A stretch of 64,000 nucleotides of DNA from Arthrobacter sp. UM1 (GCF_020483305.1 NZ_JACWAB010000001.1:496001-560000); one strand, 5' to 3'. Numbered from the stretch's first letter, positions 40,452-52,503 are shown. Notes: generated by a model not told the origin, from the sequence alone. Made by a program: numbers and translations.

Positions 40452-41713
40452 CCCGACGCACCCAGCAGAGGCCCGCCGAGAGCGCGGCCTCCGCCGAGCT
40501 GCCCCTGCTCGACCGCCCGGCCGAGGGCACGCCTCCCGTCGTCGACACGCCGGCCGGACTCGAGGAGGCGGTGCGCCGCCTGGCCGCCGGACGCGGCCCC
40601 ATCGCGGTCGACGCAGAGCGGGCCTCCGGCATCCGCTACGGCCAGCGCGCCTTCCTCGCCCAGTTCAAGCGGGCGGGCTCCGGGATCCTGCTCGTCGACA
40701 CGGAGTCGCTCGTGACGGCCGGCGCGGACTTCGGGCCGCTCGCCCGCGTCCTCTCCGGCCCCGAGTGGATCCTCCACTCGGCCATGCAGGATCTGCCCTG
40801 CCTCGACGAGCTCGGGCTCGCTCCCGCGGCCGTCTTCGACACGGAGCTCGCCGCCCGGCTCTCCGGCTACGAGCGCTTCGGGCTGGGCTCCGTCGTGGAG
40901 CGGACGCTCGAGGTGCGCCTGGCGAAGGAGCACTCGAACTCCGACTGGTCCAAGCGGCCTCTCCCCCAGGCCTGGCTCACGTACGCGGCGCTCGACGTCG
41001 AGGTCCTCCCCGACGTCCGCGAGGCGCTCATCGGAGAGCTCGCGCTCCAGGGCAAGCTCGAGTGGGCCTACCAGGAGTTCGCGCACCTGCTGGCCCAGGG
41101 GCTCCCGGAGCCGAGGAAGGACCCGTGGCGCCGCACGTCCGGCCTCTCCTCGCTCAAGTCGCGCCGGCTCCTCTCCATGGCCAAGTCCCTCTGGGAGGCC
41201 CGCGAGGCGCTCGCGCAGAGCAAGGACGTCTCCCCCGGCCATCTCTTCCCGGACAGCGCCCTCGTCGCCGCGGTCAAGGCCCAGCCGAGGACGGTCCCCC
41301 AGCTCCTCGAGGCGCACGGATTCCACGGCCGCTTCGCCCGCAAGGAGGCGCCGCGGTGGCTCGAGGCGCTCCGGGCGGGAGCAGACAGCACGCCGTATCC
41401 CGACCTGCGCGGCCCCTCGACGGGCAAGCTGCCCGCGCCTCGCACCTGGGAGTCGCGGAACCCGGAGGCCTTCGCCCGCTTCACCGAGTCCCGCCCGGAC
41501 ATCCAGGACCTCGCGGAGCAGCTGAGCCTGCCCGTGGAGAACCTGCTCCAGCCGGCCGTCCACCGCGAGCTCTGCTGGACGGCGTCCGCGGACATGGAGA
41601 CCGAGGACGTCGCCTCCGCGCTCGCCGCTCTGGGCGCCCGACCGTGGCAGATCGGGCTCACGGCGGATCCGCTGGCCCAGGCGTTCGCCCGGGCGACCTC
41701 TACCGGGCGGTAG
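40448..41713 (+). CDS. rnd: Ribonuclease D-like 3'-5' exoribonuclease with HRDC domain
   Basis: 421 residues. The DEDD exonuclease domain (about 40-215) shows AVDAERASG (first Asp/Glu), LHSAMQDLPCLDEL (second Asp) and TYAALDVEVLPDV (Tyr/Asp). An HRDC domain follows (about 235-310, SRRLLSMAKSLWEAREALA), then a C-terminal extension. RNase D trims tRNA 3' ends. The ATG overlaps the DUF3000 stop (ATGA), with GAGG 5 nt upstream. Confidence 0.94.
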   Translation: MTRRTQQRPAESAASAELPLLDRPAEGTPPVVDTPAGLEEAVRRLAAGRGPIAVDAERASGIRYGQRAFLAQFKRAGSGILLVDTESLVTAGADFGPLARVLSGPEWILHSAMQDLPCLDELGLAPAAVFDTELAARLSGYERFGLGSVVERTLEVRLAKEHSNSDWSKRPLPQAWLTYAALDVEVLPDVREALIGELALQGKLEWAYQEFAHLLAQGLPEPRKDPWRRTSGLSSLKSRRLLSMAKSLWEAREALAQSKDVSPGHLFPDSALVAAVKAQPRTVPQLLEAHGFHGRFARKEAPRWLEALRAGADSTPYPDLRGPSTGKLPAPRTWESRNPEAFARFTESRPDIQDLAEQLSLPVENLLQPAVHRELCWTASADMETEDVASALAALGARPWQIGLTADPLAQAFARATSTGR

Positions 41714-41776
41714 CGTAGGCTGAACCGGCGTAGTCTGGATCACAGTTCAACACGGTCTCTCGCCCAGGAGGAGCAC

Positions 41777-43900
41777 ATGGCATCCCGTTTCGACGCACTG
41801 GCAGCCAAGGTCCCGAACGAGGTGGTCACCCGGGCCTCCGCGCACGACGTCGAGACCCCCGCGGGCCCCATTGCGCTCGTGACCCTCGACAACGGCGATG
41901 CGAAGGGGCGCCCCACGACGCTCGGGCCCTCCTCGCTCCTCGAGCTCCGCGCCTGCCTGGAGAACCTGGCGCGCCGCGCCCAGGACGGTGAGATCGCCGG
42001 CGTCGCCTTCACGGGAGCCAAGGGGACCTTCCTCGCCGGAGCCGACCTCAGCACGGTCACCCAGCTCGAGACGGAGGAGGACGGCCGGGCGATGGCCGCC
42101 CTCGGCCACGAGGTCTACCAGATCATCCACGAGCTGCCGGTCCCCACGTTCGCCTTCGTCAACGGCACCGCGATGGGCGGAGGCCTCGAGCTCGCCCTCG
42201 CCTGCGACTACCGCACGGTCTCCGACGCCGCGAAGGGCATCTCCCTCCCCGAGGCCTTCCTCGGGCTCATCCCGGGATGGTCCGGCATCTACCTGCTGCC
42301 GCGGCTCATCGGTCCCGAGGCCGCCGTCGAGGTGATCGTCAAGAACCCCCTCAACAACAACCGCTCCCTGAGCGGACACGAGGCGTCCGAGCTCGGCATC
42401 GCGGACGCCCTCGTCCAGGGCGAGGACTTCGTCCCCCGCTCCCTCGAGTGGGCGGCGCGCGTGGTCTCCGGCCAGGAGCAGGTTCTCCGGCCCAACGCGG
42501 TGGACCCGGCGGAGGAGACCGTGGCCCAGCGCTGGGAGAAGGCCGCAGACGCCGCTGCGGCGTTCGTCCAGGGCAAGACGGGACAAGCCGCGCCGGCGCC
42601 CCTCGCCGTCGTCGACGTCTTCCGCCGGGGCCGCACGCTGACGCGCGAGGAGTCCCGCGAGATCGAGATCGAGACGCTCGCGGAGCTCATGCAGTCTCCC
42701 CAGTTCCGTGCGACCGTCTACGCGTTCCTGGAGCTCGTGACCAAGCGGGGCAAGCGGCCCGCGGGCGCGCCGGATCCCTCCATCGCCCGTCCGGTCTCCA
42801 AGGTCGGCGTCGTCGGCGCGGGGCTCATGGCGGGGCAGCTGGCGCTCGTCTTCGCCCGCCGGCTCCAGGTGCCCGTCCCCATGACGGACGTGGACGAGGA
42901 GCGCGTGCGCAAGGGCGTCGCGGCCGTCCACGCGGAGATCGAGAAGCTCGCCGCGAAGGGCCGGATCGGCGAGGCTGAGGCGCGCCGGCTGACCGGGCTC
43001 GTCACGGGCACCACGGACCGCTCGGAGTACGCGGACGCCGACTTCCTCATCGAGGCGGTCTTCGAGGAGCTCTCCGTCAAGAAGCAGGTCTTCGCGGAGT
43101 TCGAGGAGATCGTGCGCGAGGACTGCATTCTCGCCACGAACACCTCCTCCCTCTCCGTCGCGGCGATGGCGGAGGGGCTGAAGCACCCGGACCGCGTCAT
43201 CGGGTTCCACTTCTTCAACCCCGTGGCGGTCATGCCGCTGCTCGAGATCGCAAAGACGGACTCGACCTCCGAGGACGTGCTCTCCACGGCCTTCGTGCTC
43301 GCCAAGGGCCTCGGCAAGACCGCGGTGCTCGTGCACGACGCCGCGGCCTTCGTGGTCAACCGCATCCTGCTCCGCCTCCTCGGCGAGGTGGCCCGGGCGT
43401 GGGACAACGGCACCGACGCCGAGACCGCGGACCGCGCCCTCGACCCGATGGGCCTGCCGATGACCCCGTTCACGCTCCTCGCGATGGTGGGGATCCCGGT
43501 GGCGCAGCACGTGTCCGAGTCGCTCCACACGGCCTTCGGGGACCGCTTCTGGGTCTCGCCCAACCAGCAGCGGCTCATCGACGCGGGCGTCAAGCGCATC
43601 TGGGAGAAGGACGAGAACGGGCGGCCTCACATTCCCGAGTCCACCCTCCGCCTGCTCGAGTTCGGCGACTCCCCCGTCTCCGGCGACGAGCTTCTGCGGA
43701 CGGTGCAGGACGCTCTCGCGGAGGAGATCGGGCTCATGCTCGACGAGGGCGTGGTCGCCAGCGCCCGGGACATCGACCTCTGCATGATCCTCGGAGCCGG
43801 CTGGCCCTTCCATCTCGGCGGCATCACGCCGTACCTTGACCGCGTCGGCGCCTCCGAGCGCGTGCGCGGCCGGGAGTTCGGCGCGATCGCCGGGGAGTAG
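41777..43900 (+). CDS. fadB: FadB-type enoyl-CoA hydratase / 3-hydroxyacyl-CoA dehydrogenase
   Basis: 707 residues. The crotonase half (about 1-300) carries FLAGADLSTV and NGTAMGGGLELALACDYR (oxyanion hole). The dehydrogenase half has the NAD loop VGVVGAGLMAGQLALVFA and RVIGFHFFNPVAVMPLLEI with the catalytic His, then the C-terminal dimer domain. It hydrates and oxidises acyl-CoA in fatty-acid beta-oxidation. AGGAGGA precedes the ATG. The thiolase partner gene usual next to it in relatives is not adjacent here. Confidence 0.96.
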   Translation: MASRFDALAAKVPNEVVTRASAHDVETPAGPIALVTLDNGDAKGRPTTLGPSSLLELRACLENLARRAQDGEIAGVAFTGAKGTFLAGADLSTVTQLETEEDGRAMAALGHEVYQIIHELPVPTFAFVNGTAMGGGLELALACDYRTVSDAAKGISLPEAFLGLIPGWSGIYLLPRLIGPEAAVEVIVKNPLNNNRSLSGHEASELGIADALVQGEDFVPRSLEWAARVVSGQEQVLRPNAVDPAEETVAQRWEKAADAAAAFVQGKTGQAAPAPLAVVDVFRRGRTLTREESREIEIETLAELMQSPQFRATVYAFLELVTKRGKRPAGAPDPSIARPVSKVGVVGAGLMAGQLALVFARRLQVPVPMTDVDEERVRKGVAAVHAEIEKLAAKGRIGEAEARRLTGLVTGTTDRSEYADADFLIEAVFEELSVKKQVFAEFEEIVREDCILATNTSSLSVAAMAEGLKHPDRVIGFHFFNPVAVMPLLEIAKTDSTSEDVLSTAFVLAKGLGKTAVLVHDAAAFVVNRILLRLLGEVARAWDNGTDAETADRALDPMGLPMTPFTLLAMVGIPVAQHVSESLHTAFGDRFWVSPNQQRLIDAGVKRIWEKDENGRPHIPESTLRLLEFGDSPVSGDELLRTVQDALAEEIGLMLDEGVVASARDIDLCMILGAGWPFHLGGITPYLDRVGASERVRGREFGAIAGE

Positions 43901-43927
43901 GGCCGAGCGCAGGTCCTAGCCGGATCC

Positions 43928-44338
43928 CTACGGCTTGACCCGCAGGGGCTGGCCGGCGATGAGCAGCGCCGCCATGGCCACCGCGAACGCCACGAGGAGC
44001 GAGGCCATGGTCCCCACGATGAACCGCTCCGCCGCGGCGGGCGTCTTCTTCAGCTCGCTGAAGCGGCCCAGGCCCTTGATGGCGACGACGATCGCGACGA
44101 CCTCCGGGTAGCCCGCCAGCAGGCCTCCGGTGACGGCGATGCGCTCCAGCACGCCGATCATGAGGCCTCCCCGCATGATGGCCTCGTTCGGCTTCTCCTC
44201 GCCGGCCTCGAGGAGGACCACGCGCTTCTCCCGCGGCCTGGGCCGGTGCTCGCCGATCCAGAGGAACAGTCCCGTCACGGCCCAGCCGCCCGCCGCGCTC
44301 ACGGCGAGGGCTGCCAGAGCCAGCCACCAGGGCATCAT
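43928..44338 (-). CDS. Small membrane protein coupled to SatD
   Basis: 136 residues with three hydrophobic segments (about 5-27, 58-75 plus 77-90, and 112-130). A charged loop RPRPREKRVVLLEAGEEKP lies after the first. The start ATG at 44338 overlaps the SatD stop by 4 bp (ATGA), so the two are made together. I do not recognise the family. The LIAGQPLRVKP end is basic. Confidence 0.75.
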   Translation of the reverse strand: MMPWWLALAALAVSAAGGWAVTGLFLWIGEHRPRPREKRVVLLEAGEEKPNEAIMRGGLMIGVLERIAVTGGLLAGYPEVVAIVVAIKGLGRFSELKKTPAAAERFIVGTMASLLVAFAVAMAALLIAGQPLRVKP

Positions 44339-45000
44339 CGGCGTGCCTCCTTCTCCGTCTCGTCCGCGGGGGCCGGTCCGCTCCCCTGGTCCGCCGTCGT
44401 TGCGGCGCCCGTCGAGGCGTCCGCCTGTTTGAGGAGCGAGGCGACGGCGCGGCCGGCGCGCTCCAGCTCTTCGGCGTGAGCGGCCCGGACGAGCTGTGAG
44501 AGGGCCTGCGGGGTGCGGCCCATGGCCTCGGCGGCCTCTTTCTGCGTCCGAGCCGCCTGCACCGCCTCCACGGCCTCCCACTGCTTCTGCGTCCGTCCGG
44601 CGAGCAGTCGGGCCCACGTCCAGGTCAGGGCGTCTGCGTCCTCCCACTCCTCGCAGCCGTCCGGCCCCCGCACCGCCACCGGCGCCGACGGCCGCCGCTT
44701 GGCCTCCTCGACGGCTGACCGAGCGGCGATGAAGGCATCCCCCCTGGCCTCCCGCGTGGACGCGGGCAGGGGGTGCTCGACGCCGCCGATGCCCACGCCG
44801 GCCGAGAAGCCACCGAGCCTCAGCACCCGCTCGAGGACCTCGACCGTCTGAGCGGCGTCCGCGAGGAGGCCCTGCACCTCATCCCCTGCCGTGCGCTCGA
44901 AGGCGAGCGAGGCGGAGACGGGCGCGAGGGCCTCGAGGAGGGCGGGGACCGCGTCCGGGCGGCTGCGGCTGTCCCGCTGGTCGATGGTCACGGCGAACAT
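44335..45000 (-). CDS. SatD-family protein: cyclase-like domain plus C-terminal HTH
   Basis: 221 residues. The N-terminal half reads FAVTIDQRDSRSRPD, then ERTAGDEVQGLLAD, then GVGIGGVEHPLP and GDAFIAARSAVEEAKR. This order, with an Asp strand, a GDE turn and a G-x-G-x-G strand, resembles the class III nucleotide cyclase / GGDEF fold. The C-terminal part (about 130-190) has a helix-turn-helix, RTQKEAAEAMGRTPQALSQL. Rest of the tail is low-complexity. SatD was named in Streptococcus for acid tolerance; its biochemistry is unclear. CTGGAGG lies just before the ATG at 45000. Upstream is a striking phased half-site array. Confidence 0.82.
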   Translation of the reverse strand: MFAVTIDQRDSRSRPDAVPALLEALAPVSASLAFERTAGDEVQGLLADAAQTVEVLERVLRLGGFSAGVGIGGVEHPLPASTREARGDAFIAARSAVEEAKRRPSAPVAVRGPDGCEEWEDADALTWTWARLLAGRTQKQWEAVEAVQAARTQKEAAEAMGRTPQALSQLVRAAHAEELERAGRAVASLLKQADASTGAATTADQGSGPAPADETEKEARR

Positions 45001-45031
45001 GCCTCCAGTAGAGCACATCACTGCCGGGGCT

Positions 45032-45093
45032 ATCAAGGTTTACATCTTGATTTATGACTATCAAGCTCTGGAGCTTAATTTCACGGAATCAAG
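45032..45093. promoter_or_regulatory. Phased ATCAAG/CTTGAT operator array upstream of satD
   Basis: ATCAAG at 45032, CTTGAT at 45046, ATCAAG at 45060, CTTAAT at 45074 (one mismatch) and ATCAAG at 45088. Each step is exactly 14 bp and orientation alternates, so 20-bp palindromes overlap along 62 bp. The block is AT-rich against 70% GC flanks and sits between the aldo/keto reductase stop and the satD start, where the satD promoter must be. Confidence 0.75.
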
Positions 45094-45114
45094 GACACCC
45101 GGCCGATCCGCTGC

Positions 45115-46089
45115 TCAGAACAGCGCGACCTTCTCCGGGGCCGGGAAGAGCGCGTCGATCTCGGCGAGCTCGTCCGCCGTCGGGCTCCACACGGCCGCCT
45201 CCGCGTTGGCGCGGACCTGCTCTGGCCGGGTGGCGCCCGCGATGACGCTGCCCACCGGCCCCTGGGCGAGCAGCCAGGAGAAGGCGAGCTGCACCATGGT
45301 GATGTCCCGCTCCCGCGCGAAGCGCTCCAGGGCGGCCAGCGCCTCGAAGTCCGTCTCCTCGAGCAGGTGGGGGCGGTTGTGGGACAGCCGCGAGCCCTCG
45401 GGAGCCGTGCCCTGCCCGTACTTGCCCGTGAGCAGGCCGTGGGCGAGCGGGAAGTACGGCAGGACCCCGAGGCCGAGCGCCTCCCCGGCGGGGATGACCT
45501 CGAGCTCGGCGCGGCGGTCGATGAGGTTGTAGTGGTTCTGTGCACTGACGAACCGCTCCCGGCCGAGCGCCCGCGCGGCGTACTCCGCCTGGGCGATCTG
45601 CCAGCCCGCGCGGTTGGAGTGGCCGATGTACCGGACCTTGCCCTGCTCCACCAGGTCGGAGAGGGCTGCGAGGGTCTCCTCGATCGGCGTGAGCGGGTCG
45701 GGCGTATGGAACTGGTACAGGTCGATGTGGTCGGTCCCGAGGCGGGAGAGCGAGGCCTCGACGGCCTGCATGATGTAGCGCCGCGAGCCGCGCGCCCCGA
45801 AGTCCGGACCGTTGGCGCCCTGCATGTCCATGCCGAACTTGGTCGCGAGGACCGCCTCGTCTCGGCGCTTCCCGAGCGCGCGGCCGAGCATCCGCTCGCT
45901 GAGCCCCGGCTCCGCGCCGTAGATGTCCGCCACGTCGAAGAGGGTGATCCCGGCGTCGAGGGCCGCGTGCACCACGGCGTCCGCTCCGGCCTGGCTTTCC
46001 GTGGCGGTCTTGGGCCGTCCGAGGTTGTTGCATCCGAGTCCGATCTCGGAGACGGCGAGGCCCGAGGCCCCGAGGCGGTTGATTCTCAT
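45115..46089 (-). CDS. Aldo/keto reductase
   Basis: 324 residues, NADPH-dependent reductase barrel. The catalytic tetrad is visible: Asp in TLFDVADIYG, Tyr in ADIYG, Lys in VLATKFGMD and His in YQFHTPDPL. The coenzyme region VAGATRPEQVRAN is near the C-terminus. Substrate cannot be told. AAGGAGA precedes the ATG by 8 nt. It lies alone between the WGR-like gene and satD on the same strand. Confidence 0.94.
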   Translation of the reverse strand: MRINRLGASGLAVSEIGLGCNNLGRPKTATESQAGADAVVHAALDAGITLFDVADIYGAEPGLSERMLGRALGKRRDEAVLATKFGMDMQGANGPDFGARGSRRYIMQAVEASLSRLGTDHIDLYQFHTPDPLTPIEETLAALSDLVEQGKVRYIGHSNRAGWQIAQAEYAARALGRERFVSAQNHYNLIDRRAELEVIPAGEALGLGVLPYFPLAHGLLTGKYGQGTAPEGSRLSHNRPHLLEETDFEALAALERFARERDITMVQLAFSWLLAQGPVGSVIAGATRPEQVRANAEAAVWSPTADELAEIDALFPAPEKVALF

Positions 46090-46150
46090 GCGAGTGCTCT
46101 CCTTCGCTGTCTCGGCCTCCTGGGCCGCCGGCTGGACGGTGAGGACCGGG

Positions 46151-46714
46151 TCAGTCCCCGTAGCGCGAGAAGGCCGGGCCCTTGTCCGGGTGGCGGCGGA
46201 TGAACCGCTCCGAGCCGCGGGGCGCCACGGCCAGGGTCATCTTGGTGGGGTCGAACTCCCGGAGGGCGATGAGCGCGCCCTTGAGGGCGCGCTTCGCGTC
46301 CGGGACGCGGACCACGTGGTTGAGGCGGAAGGCGCCCCGCTCCGTCTCCACGATCTCGCCGAGGCCGCGCCAGGCGAAGTAGCGCGTCAGGGCCTCCCTG
46401 GTCTTCCGCTCGAAATAGCTGTCCCGCTCGGTCCCCTCACGGGTCTTGAGCTTGTACTGGACGATGAGCGTCTCGCACTCCTCCGGAGCGAGCTCGCGGA
46501 ATCCGTCCGCCTCGCACTGCTCCCGGAAGGCGGCGAAGAGGCGCTCCGCCTCCTCGACGGCGACGACGTCCGCGGACTCCGTCGTCGACTCGTGGCCGAG
46601 GGAGCCGCGGTTGACGACGACCTGGGCGTTGCCCTCCTCGTCCGCCTCGATCCAGGCCTCGCGGAAGAGCGGCTCGGGCGTGGCGTCCATCTTGTACAGG
46701 CGGGCGATCGTCAT
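46151..46714 (-). CDS. Hypothetical protein with WGR-like N-terminal region
   Basis: 187 residues, charged and soluble. The first 85 residues (LFREAWIEADEEGNAQ, VVVNRGSLGHEST, then a helix EEAERLFAAFREQCEADGF) are laid out like a WGR domain, but the central Trp-Gly-Arg is Asn-Arg-Gly, so this is only a resemblance. The second half is not recognised. The ATG at 46714 overlaps the DUF402 stop by 4 bp with GGAG 5 nt upstream. Confidence 0.75.
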   Translation of the reverse strand: MTIARLYKMDATPEPLFREAWIEADEEGNAQVVVNRGSLGHESTTESADVVAVEEAERLFAAFREQCEADGFRELAPEECETLIVQYKLKTREGTERDSYFERKTREALTRYFAWRGLGEIVETERGAFRLNHVVRVPDAKRALKGALIALREFDPTKMTLAVAPRGSERFIRRHPDKGPAFSRYGD

Positions 46715-47373
46715 GGGGTCTCCAGTCTCTCTGAGCGGGACCACCAGGAGCTGACGGTCGCCGAAGGGTTGTCGAAGGGCGGCGTGTTCCCGAGCATCGC
46801 CGAGCTGACCGCCTCGGCCGAGGCCTCCATGGCCTCGACGAGCGACGCGGGATAGCCGAACTGCCGCTGGTGCTCGAGGAACTCGTCCTCGTCGTCCACG
46901 AACACGCCGCGGGTGTGGGAGGCGACGACGTCGAGGTCCATGTCGAAGCTCTCCACCTCGAAGCCCCGGCTCCGCACGCCCGGCTGCGCCGTGGGCGCGG
47001 AGAACTCGTGGGCACGGAGCATGGCGGAGACGTCCACGTACGTGTGCCAGTCGGGGCCGTCTGCGCTGTCCCGGGGATGGAACGTCGCGATCCACGGGCT
47101 GCCGTGCGGCACAAGGCAGAGAGCCGGCCGCCCGGCGAAGAATCCGAGACCCGGCCGGGCCACGAAGGCGCCCGCGGGCTGGCGGACCCAGTGTCCGTGC
47201 TCGTCCGCCCCGGCGTAGCGCCCGGGCACCGTGTAGTGGGCGAGGCCGTTGTACTTCCAGGCCCGCACGATCACGGGCTCCCCGAACTCTGCCGCGGCGA
47301 GCGCCGAGACGTCATGCCTCAGCGCCTCCCGCTCCGCGGGACGGGGTCCGGGGCCGTGGGCAGAGACCCTCAC
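46711..47373 (-). CDS. DUF402 domain-containing protein
   Basis: 220 residues. The DUF402 fold spans about 35-180: [19 protein letters not shown], then [20 protein letters not shown], then [19 protein letters not shown] with the conserved Asp cluster and [19 protein letters not shown]402 proteins include nucleoside phosphatases and RNA-linked proteins; the Asp set DMDLDV probably binds metal. The GTG at 47373 overlaps the dxs stop (GTGA) and continues the tight dxs-DUF402-WGR-like run. Confidence 0.88.
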   Translation of the reverse strand: MRVSAHGPGPRPAEREALRHDVSALAAAEFGEPVIVRAWKYNGLAHYTVPGRYAGADEHGHWVRQPAGAFVARPGLGFFAGRPALCLVPHGSPWIATFHPRDSADGPDWHTYVDVSAMLRAHEFSAPTAQPGVRSRGFEVESFDMDLDVVASHTRGVFVDDEDEFLEHQRQFGYPASLVEAMEASAEAVSSAMLGNTPPFDNPSATVSSWWSRSERLETP

Positions 47374-49364
47374 AGGCGAGGAAGGCTTCCGGTGTTGTCC
47401 GAGACCCCGGCGGAGGCCCCGGCCCCGCGAGCGAAGGGGACCTTGGTGCCCAGCACCTGCGCGACGATGTCCGCCGTGATGCTGCGCGCGTCGAGCCCCA
47501 CCCGGGACAGGACCTGCGAGCGGGTCCCGTGGGCGAGGAACTCCGCGGGGAGCCCCACCTCGGAGAGAGCCGTGTCCACGCCCGCAGCCCGCATCTCCTG
47601 GCGGATGCGCGAGCCCACGCCGCCGGCCCGGACCCCGTCCTCGAGGGAGACGACGATCCGGTGCTCCCCCGCGAGGCGGATGACGGACTCCGGAACCGGC
47701 AGCACCCAGCGGGGGTCGACGACGGTGGCGGTGATGCCGTGCGCGTTGAGCCGCTCGGCCACGTCCAGGGCGATCTCGCTCATGGCGCCGACGCTCACGA
47801 GGAGCACGTCCCGGCGGGCGTTGTGCTCGTCCACCTGCTCCTCTCCGACGCGAGCCAGGACGTCGACGCCGTCGGACAGGCGCTCGATCGCCTCGACCGG
47901 CTGGCCCACCTCTCCCTTGGAGAAGCGGACCACGCTCGGCGCGTCCTCGATCGCCACGGCCTCGCGCAGCTCCTCCCTCAGCCGTTCTGCATCGCGAGGT
48001 GCGGCGAGGTGAAGGCCCGGCACCACCTGGAGGACGGCCATGTCCCACATGCCGTGGTGGCTGGGGCCGTCCGGTCCGGTCACTCCGGCGCGGTCCAGGA
48101 CGACGGTGACGCCCGCCTTGTGCAGGGCGACGTCCATGAGCAGCTGGTCGAAGGCCCGGTTGAGGAAGGTGGCGTAGACGGCGACGACGGGGTGCAGCCC
48201 GGCGAAGGCCATGCCCGCTGCGCTCGTGAGCGCGTGCTGCTCCGCGATGCCGACGTCGAACACCCGGTCGGGATGCCGCGCCGCCATGGTGTGCAGGCCC
48301 ACGGGAATGAGCATCGCGCCCGTGATGCCCACGATGTCCTCGCGCTCGTCCGCGATGTCCGCGATCTCCTCGGAGAAGACCGAGGTCCAGGACTGGCTCT
48401 TGGCCGCGGACACGGGGACGCCCGACTCGGGGTCGATGACGCCGACCGCGTGGAACTGGTCCGCCTCGTGGGCGCGGGCCGGCGCATAGCCGTGCCCCTT
48501 CTCCGTCATGGCGTGGACGATGACCGGCCCGCCGAAGTCCCGGGCCTGGCGCAGCGCCCGCTCCAGCGAGGCGAGGTCGTGCCCGTCCACGGGACCGATG
48601 TACTTCATGCCCAGGTCCTCGAAGAGCCCCTGCGGCGCCCAGAAGTCCTTGGCCCCCTTCTTGGCGGCGTGCAGGCCCTTGTAGAAGGTCTTCCCCGCAC
48701 CGCCCGAGGCCTGGAGCCGCCGCTTGAAGTAGCCGAGCGCCTGCTCGTACTGCGAGGCGGTCCGCACCGAGTCGATCGCCGGCCGGAAGGAGGCGAGGTA
48801 CTTGGCCACCCCGCCGATGGTCGGCGCATAGGAGCGGCCGTTGTCGTTGACGACGATCACCACGCGGCGGTTCTTGTCCTCCGCGATGTTGTTGATGGCC
48901 TCCCACGCCATGCCGCCCGTCAGCGCGCCGTCTCCCACGACGGCGACGACGCAGCGGTCCTTCTCCCCCTTGAGGGCGAACGCCCGGGAGATGCCGTCCG
49001 CCCACGAGAGGGAGCTCGAGGCGTGGGACGACTCCACCACGTCGTGCTCGGACTCGCCCCGGTCCGGATAGCCGGAGAGGCCGCCCTCCTGGCGCAGCGT
49101 GGAGAAGTCCTTCCGGCCGGTCAGCAGCTTGTGGACGTAGGACTGGTGGCCTGTGTCGAACACCACCGGATCACGCGGCGACTCGAAGACCCGGTGCACG
49201 GCCATGGTCAGCTCGACGACGCCGAGGTTGGGCCCGAGGTGTCCTCCCGTCTGGGAGACGTTGGTGATGAGGAACGCCCGGATCTCGTCCGCCAGGTCCG
49301 CCATCTCCTGCGGCGAGAGCCTGTCCAGGTCAGCCGGCTCGCGAATGGACTCCAGGATCGTCAT
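47370..49364 (-). CDS. dxs: 1-deoxy-D-xylulose-5-phosphate synthase
   Basis: 664 residues, first step of the non-mevalonate isoprenoid pathway, joining pyruvate and glyceraldehyde 3-phosphate on thiamine diphosphate. Motifs: [32 protein letters not shown], the TPP site [33 protein letters not shown] and [14 protein letters not shown] lies 8-9 nt before the ATG. It is separated from acnA by 179 bp with a terminator and a likely own promoter. Confidence 0.97.
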   Translation of the reverse strand: MTILESIREPADLDRLSPQEMADLADEIRAFLITNVSQTGGHLGPNLGVVELTMAVHRVFESPRDPVVFDTGHQSYVHKLLTGRKDFSTLRQEGGLSGYPDRGESEHDVVESSHASSSLSWADGISRAFALKGEKDRCVVAVVGDGALTGGMAWEAINNIAEDKNRRVVIVVNDNGRSYAPTIGGVAKYLASFRPAIDSVRTASQYEQALGYFKRRLQASGGAGKTFYKGLHAAKKGAKDFWAPQGLFEDLGMKYIGPVDGHDLASLERALRQARDFGGPVIVHAMTEKGHGYAPARAHEADQFHAVGVIDPESGVPVSAAKSQSWTSVFSEEIADIADEREDIVGITGAMLIPVGLHTMAARHPDRVFDVGIAEQHALTSAAGMAFAGLHPVVAVYATFLNRAFDQLLMDVALHKAGVTVVLDRAGVTGPDGPSHHGMWDMAVLQVVPGLHLAAPRDAERLREELREAVAIEDAPSVVRFSKGEVGQPVEAIERLSDGVDVLARVGEEQVDEHNARRDVLLVSVGAMSEIALDVAERLNAHGITATVVDPRWVLPVPESVIRLAGEHRIVVSLEDGVRAGGVGSRIRQEMRAAGVDTALSEVGLPAEFLAHGTRSQVLSRVGLDARSITADIVAQVLGTKVPFARGAGASAGVSDNTGSLPRL

Positions 49365-49415
49365 GCGTACTCCGCTCCCTCCCCCGCGCCCCGGGGCGAG
49401 GCGCGCATGGTCAAC

Positions 49416-49421
49416 AGTCTA
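49416..49421 (-). promoter_or_regulatory. Candidate -10 of dxs
   Basis: TAGACT on the minus strand 51 bp before the dxs start, in a short AT-richer patch (TTTAGACTGTTGACC). No clear -35. Confidence 0.45.
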
Positions 49422-49493
49422 AACCTGGCGGCGCGGGCGGCGAGGAGGCTGCACGGAGGCAGCCGCCGGGCGCGGACGCCGCGCGGCGGAACG

Positions 49494-49535
49494 CCGAAGA
49501 CCCGGCCTCCGGGAGTCGGAGAGCCGGGTCTTCGG
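49494..49535 (-). terminator. Terminator of acnA
   Basis: A perfect 13-bp stem (CCGAAGACCCGGC with its complement) and a 16-nt loop that can fold again as CTCC/GGAG, 9 bp past the acnA stop. No U-run. Confidence 0.8.
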
Positions 49536-49543
49536 TGCAGCCG

Positions 49544-52351
<2,808 letters not shown>

Positions 52352-52471
52352 GTGCGTTGACTCCTCTCGCCATTCGCCATCTTCGTCCCGCACTGCGCCG
52401 TCGAACCAGTAAGGCGATCCTAAACATCCGACGGCGTCCGCCTGGGAGGCACTCTCCCCGGCGAGAAGCGC

Positions 52472-52492
52472 CGGCCCGCGCGACGCGGGCCG
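52472..52492 (-). terminator. Hairpin after the RNA methyltransferase gene
   Basis: CGGCCCGCG-CGA-CGCGGGCCG, a 9-bp perfect stem 11 nt past the stop of the methyltransferase gene. Confidence 0.6.
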
Positions 52493-52503
52493 TTGCCCTC
52501 ATC

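Noticed and set aside
46711-49005. 764-codon frame extending the DUF402 gene into dxs
   Set aside because: The extension is a shadow of dxs; the GTG at 47373 with GTGA overlap is the natural start.
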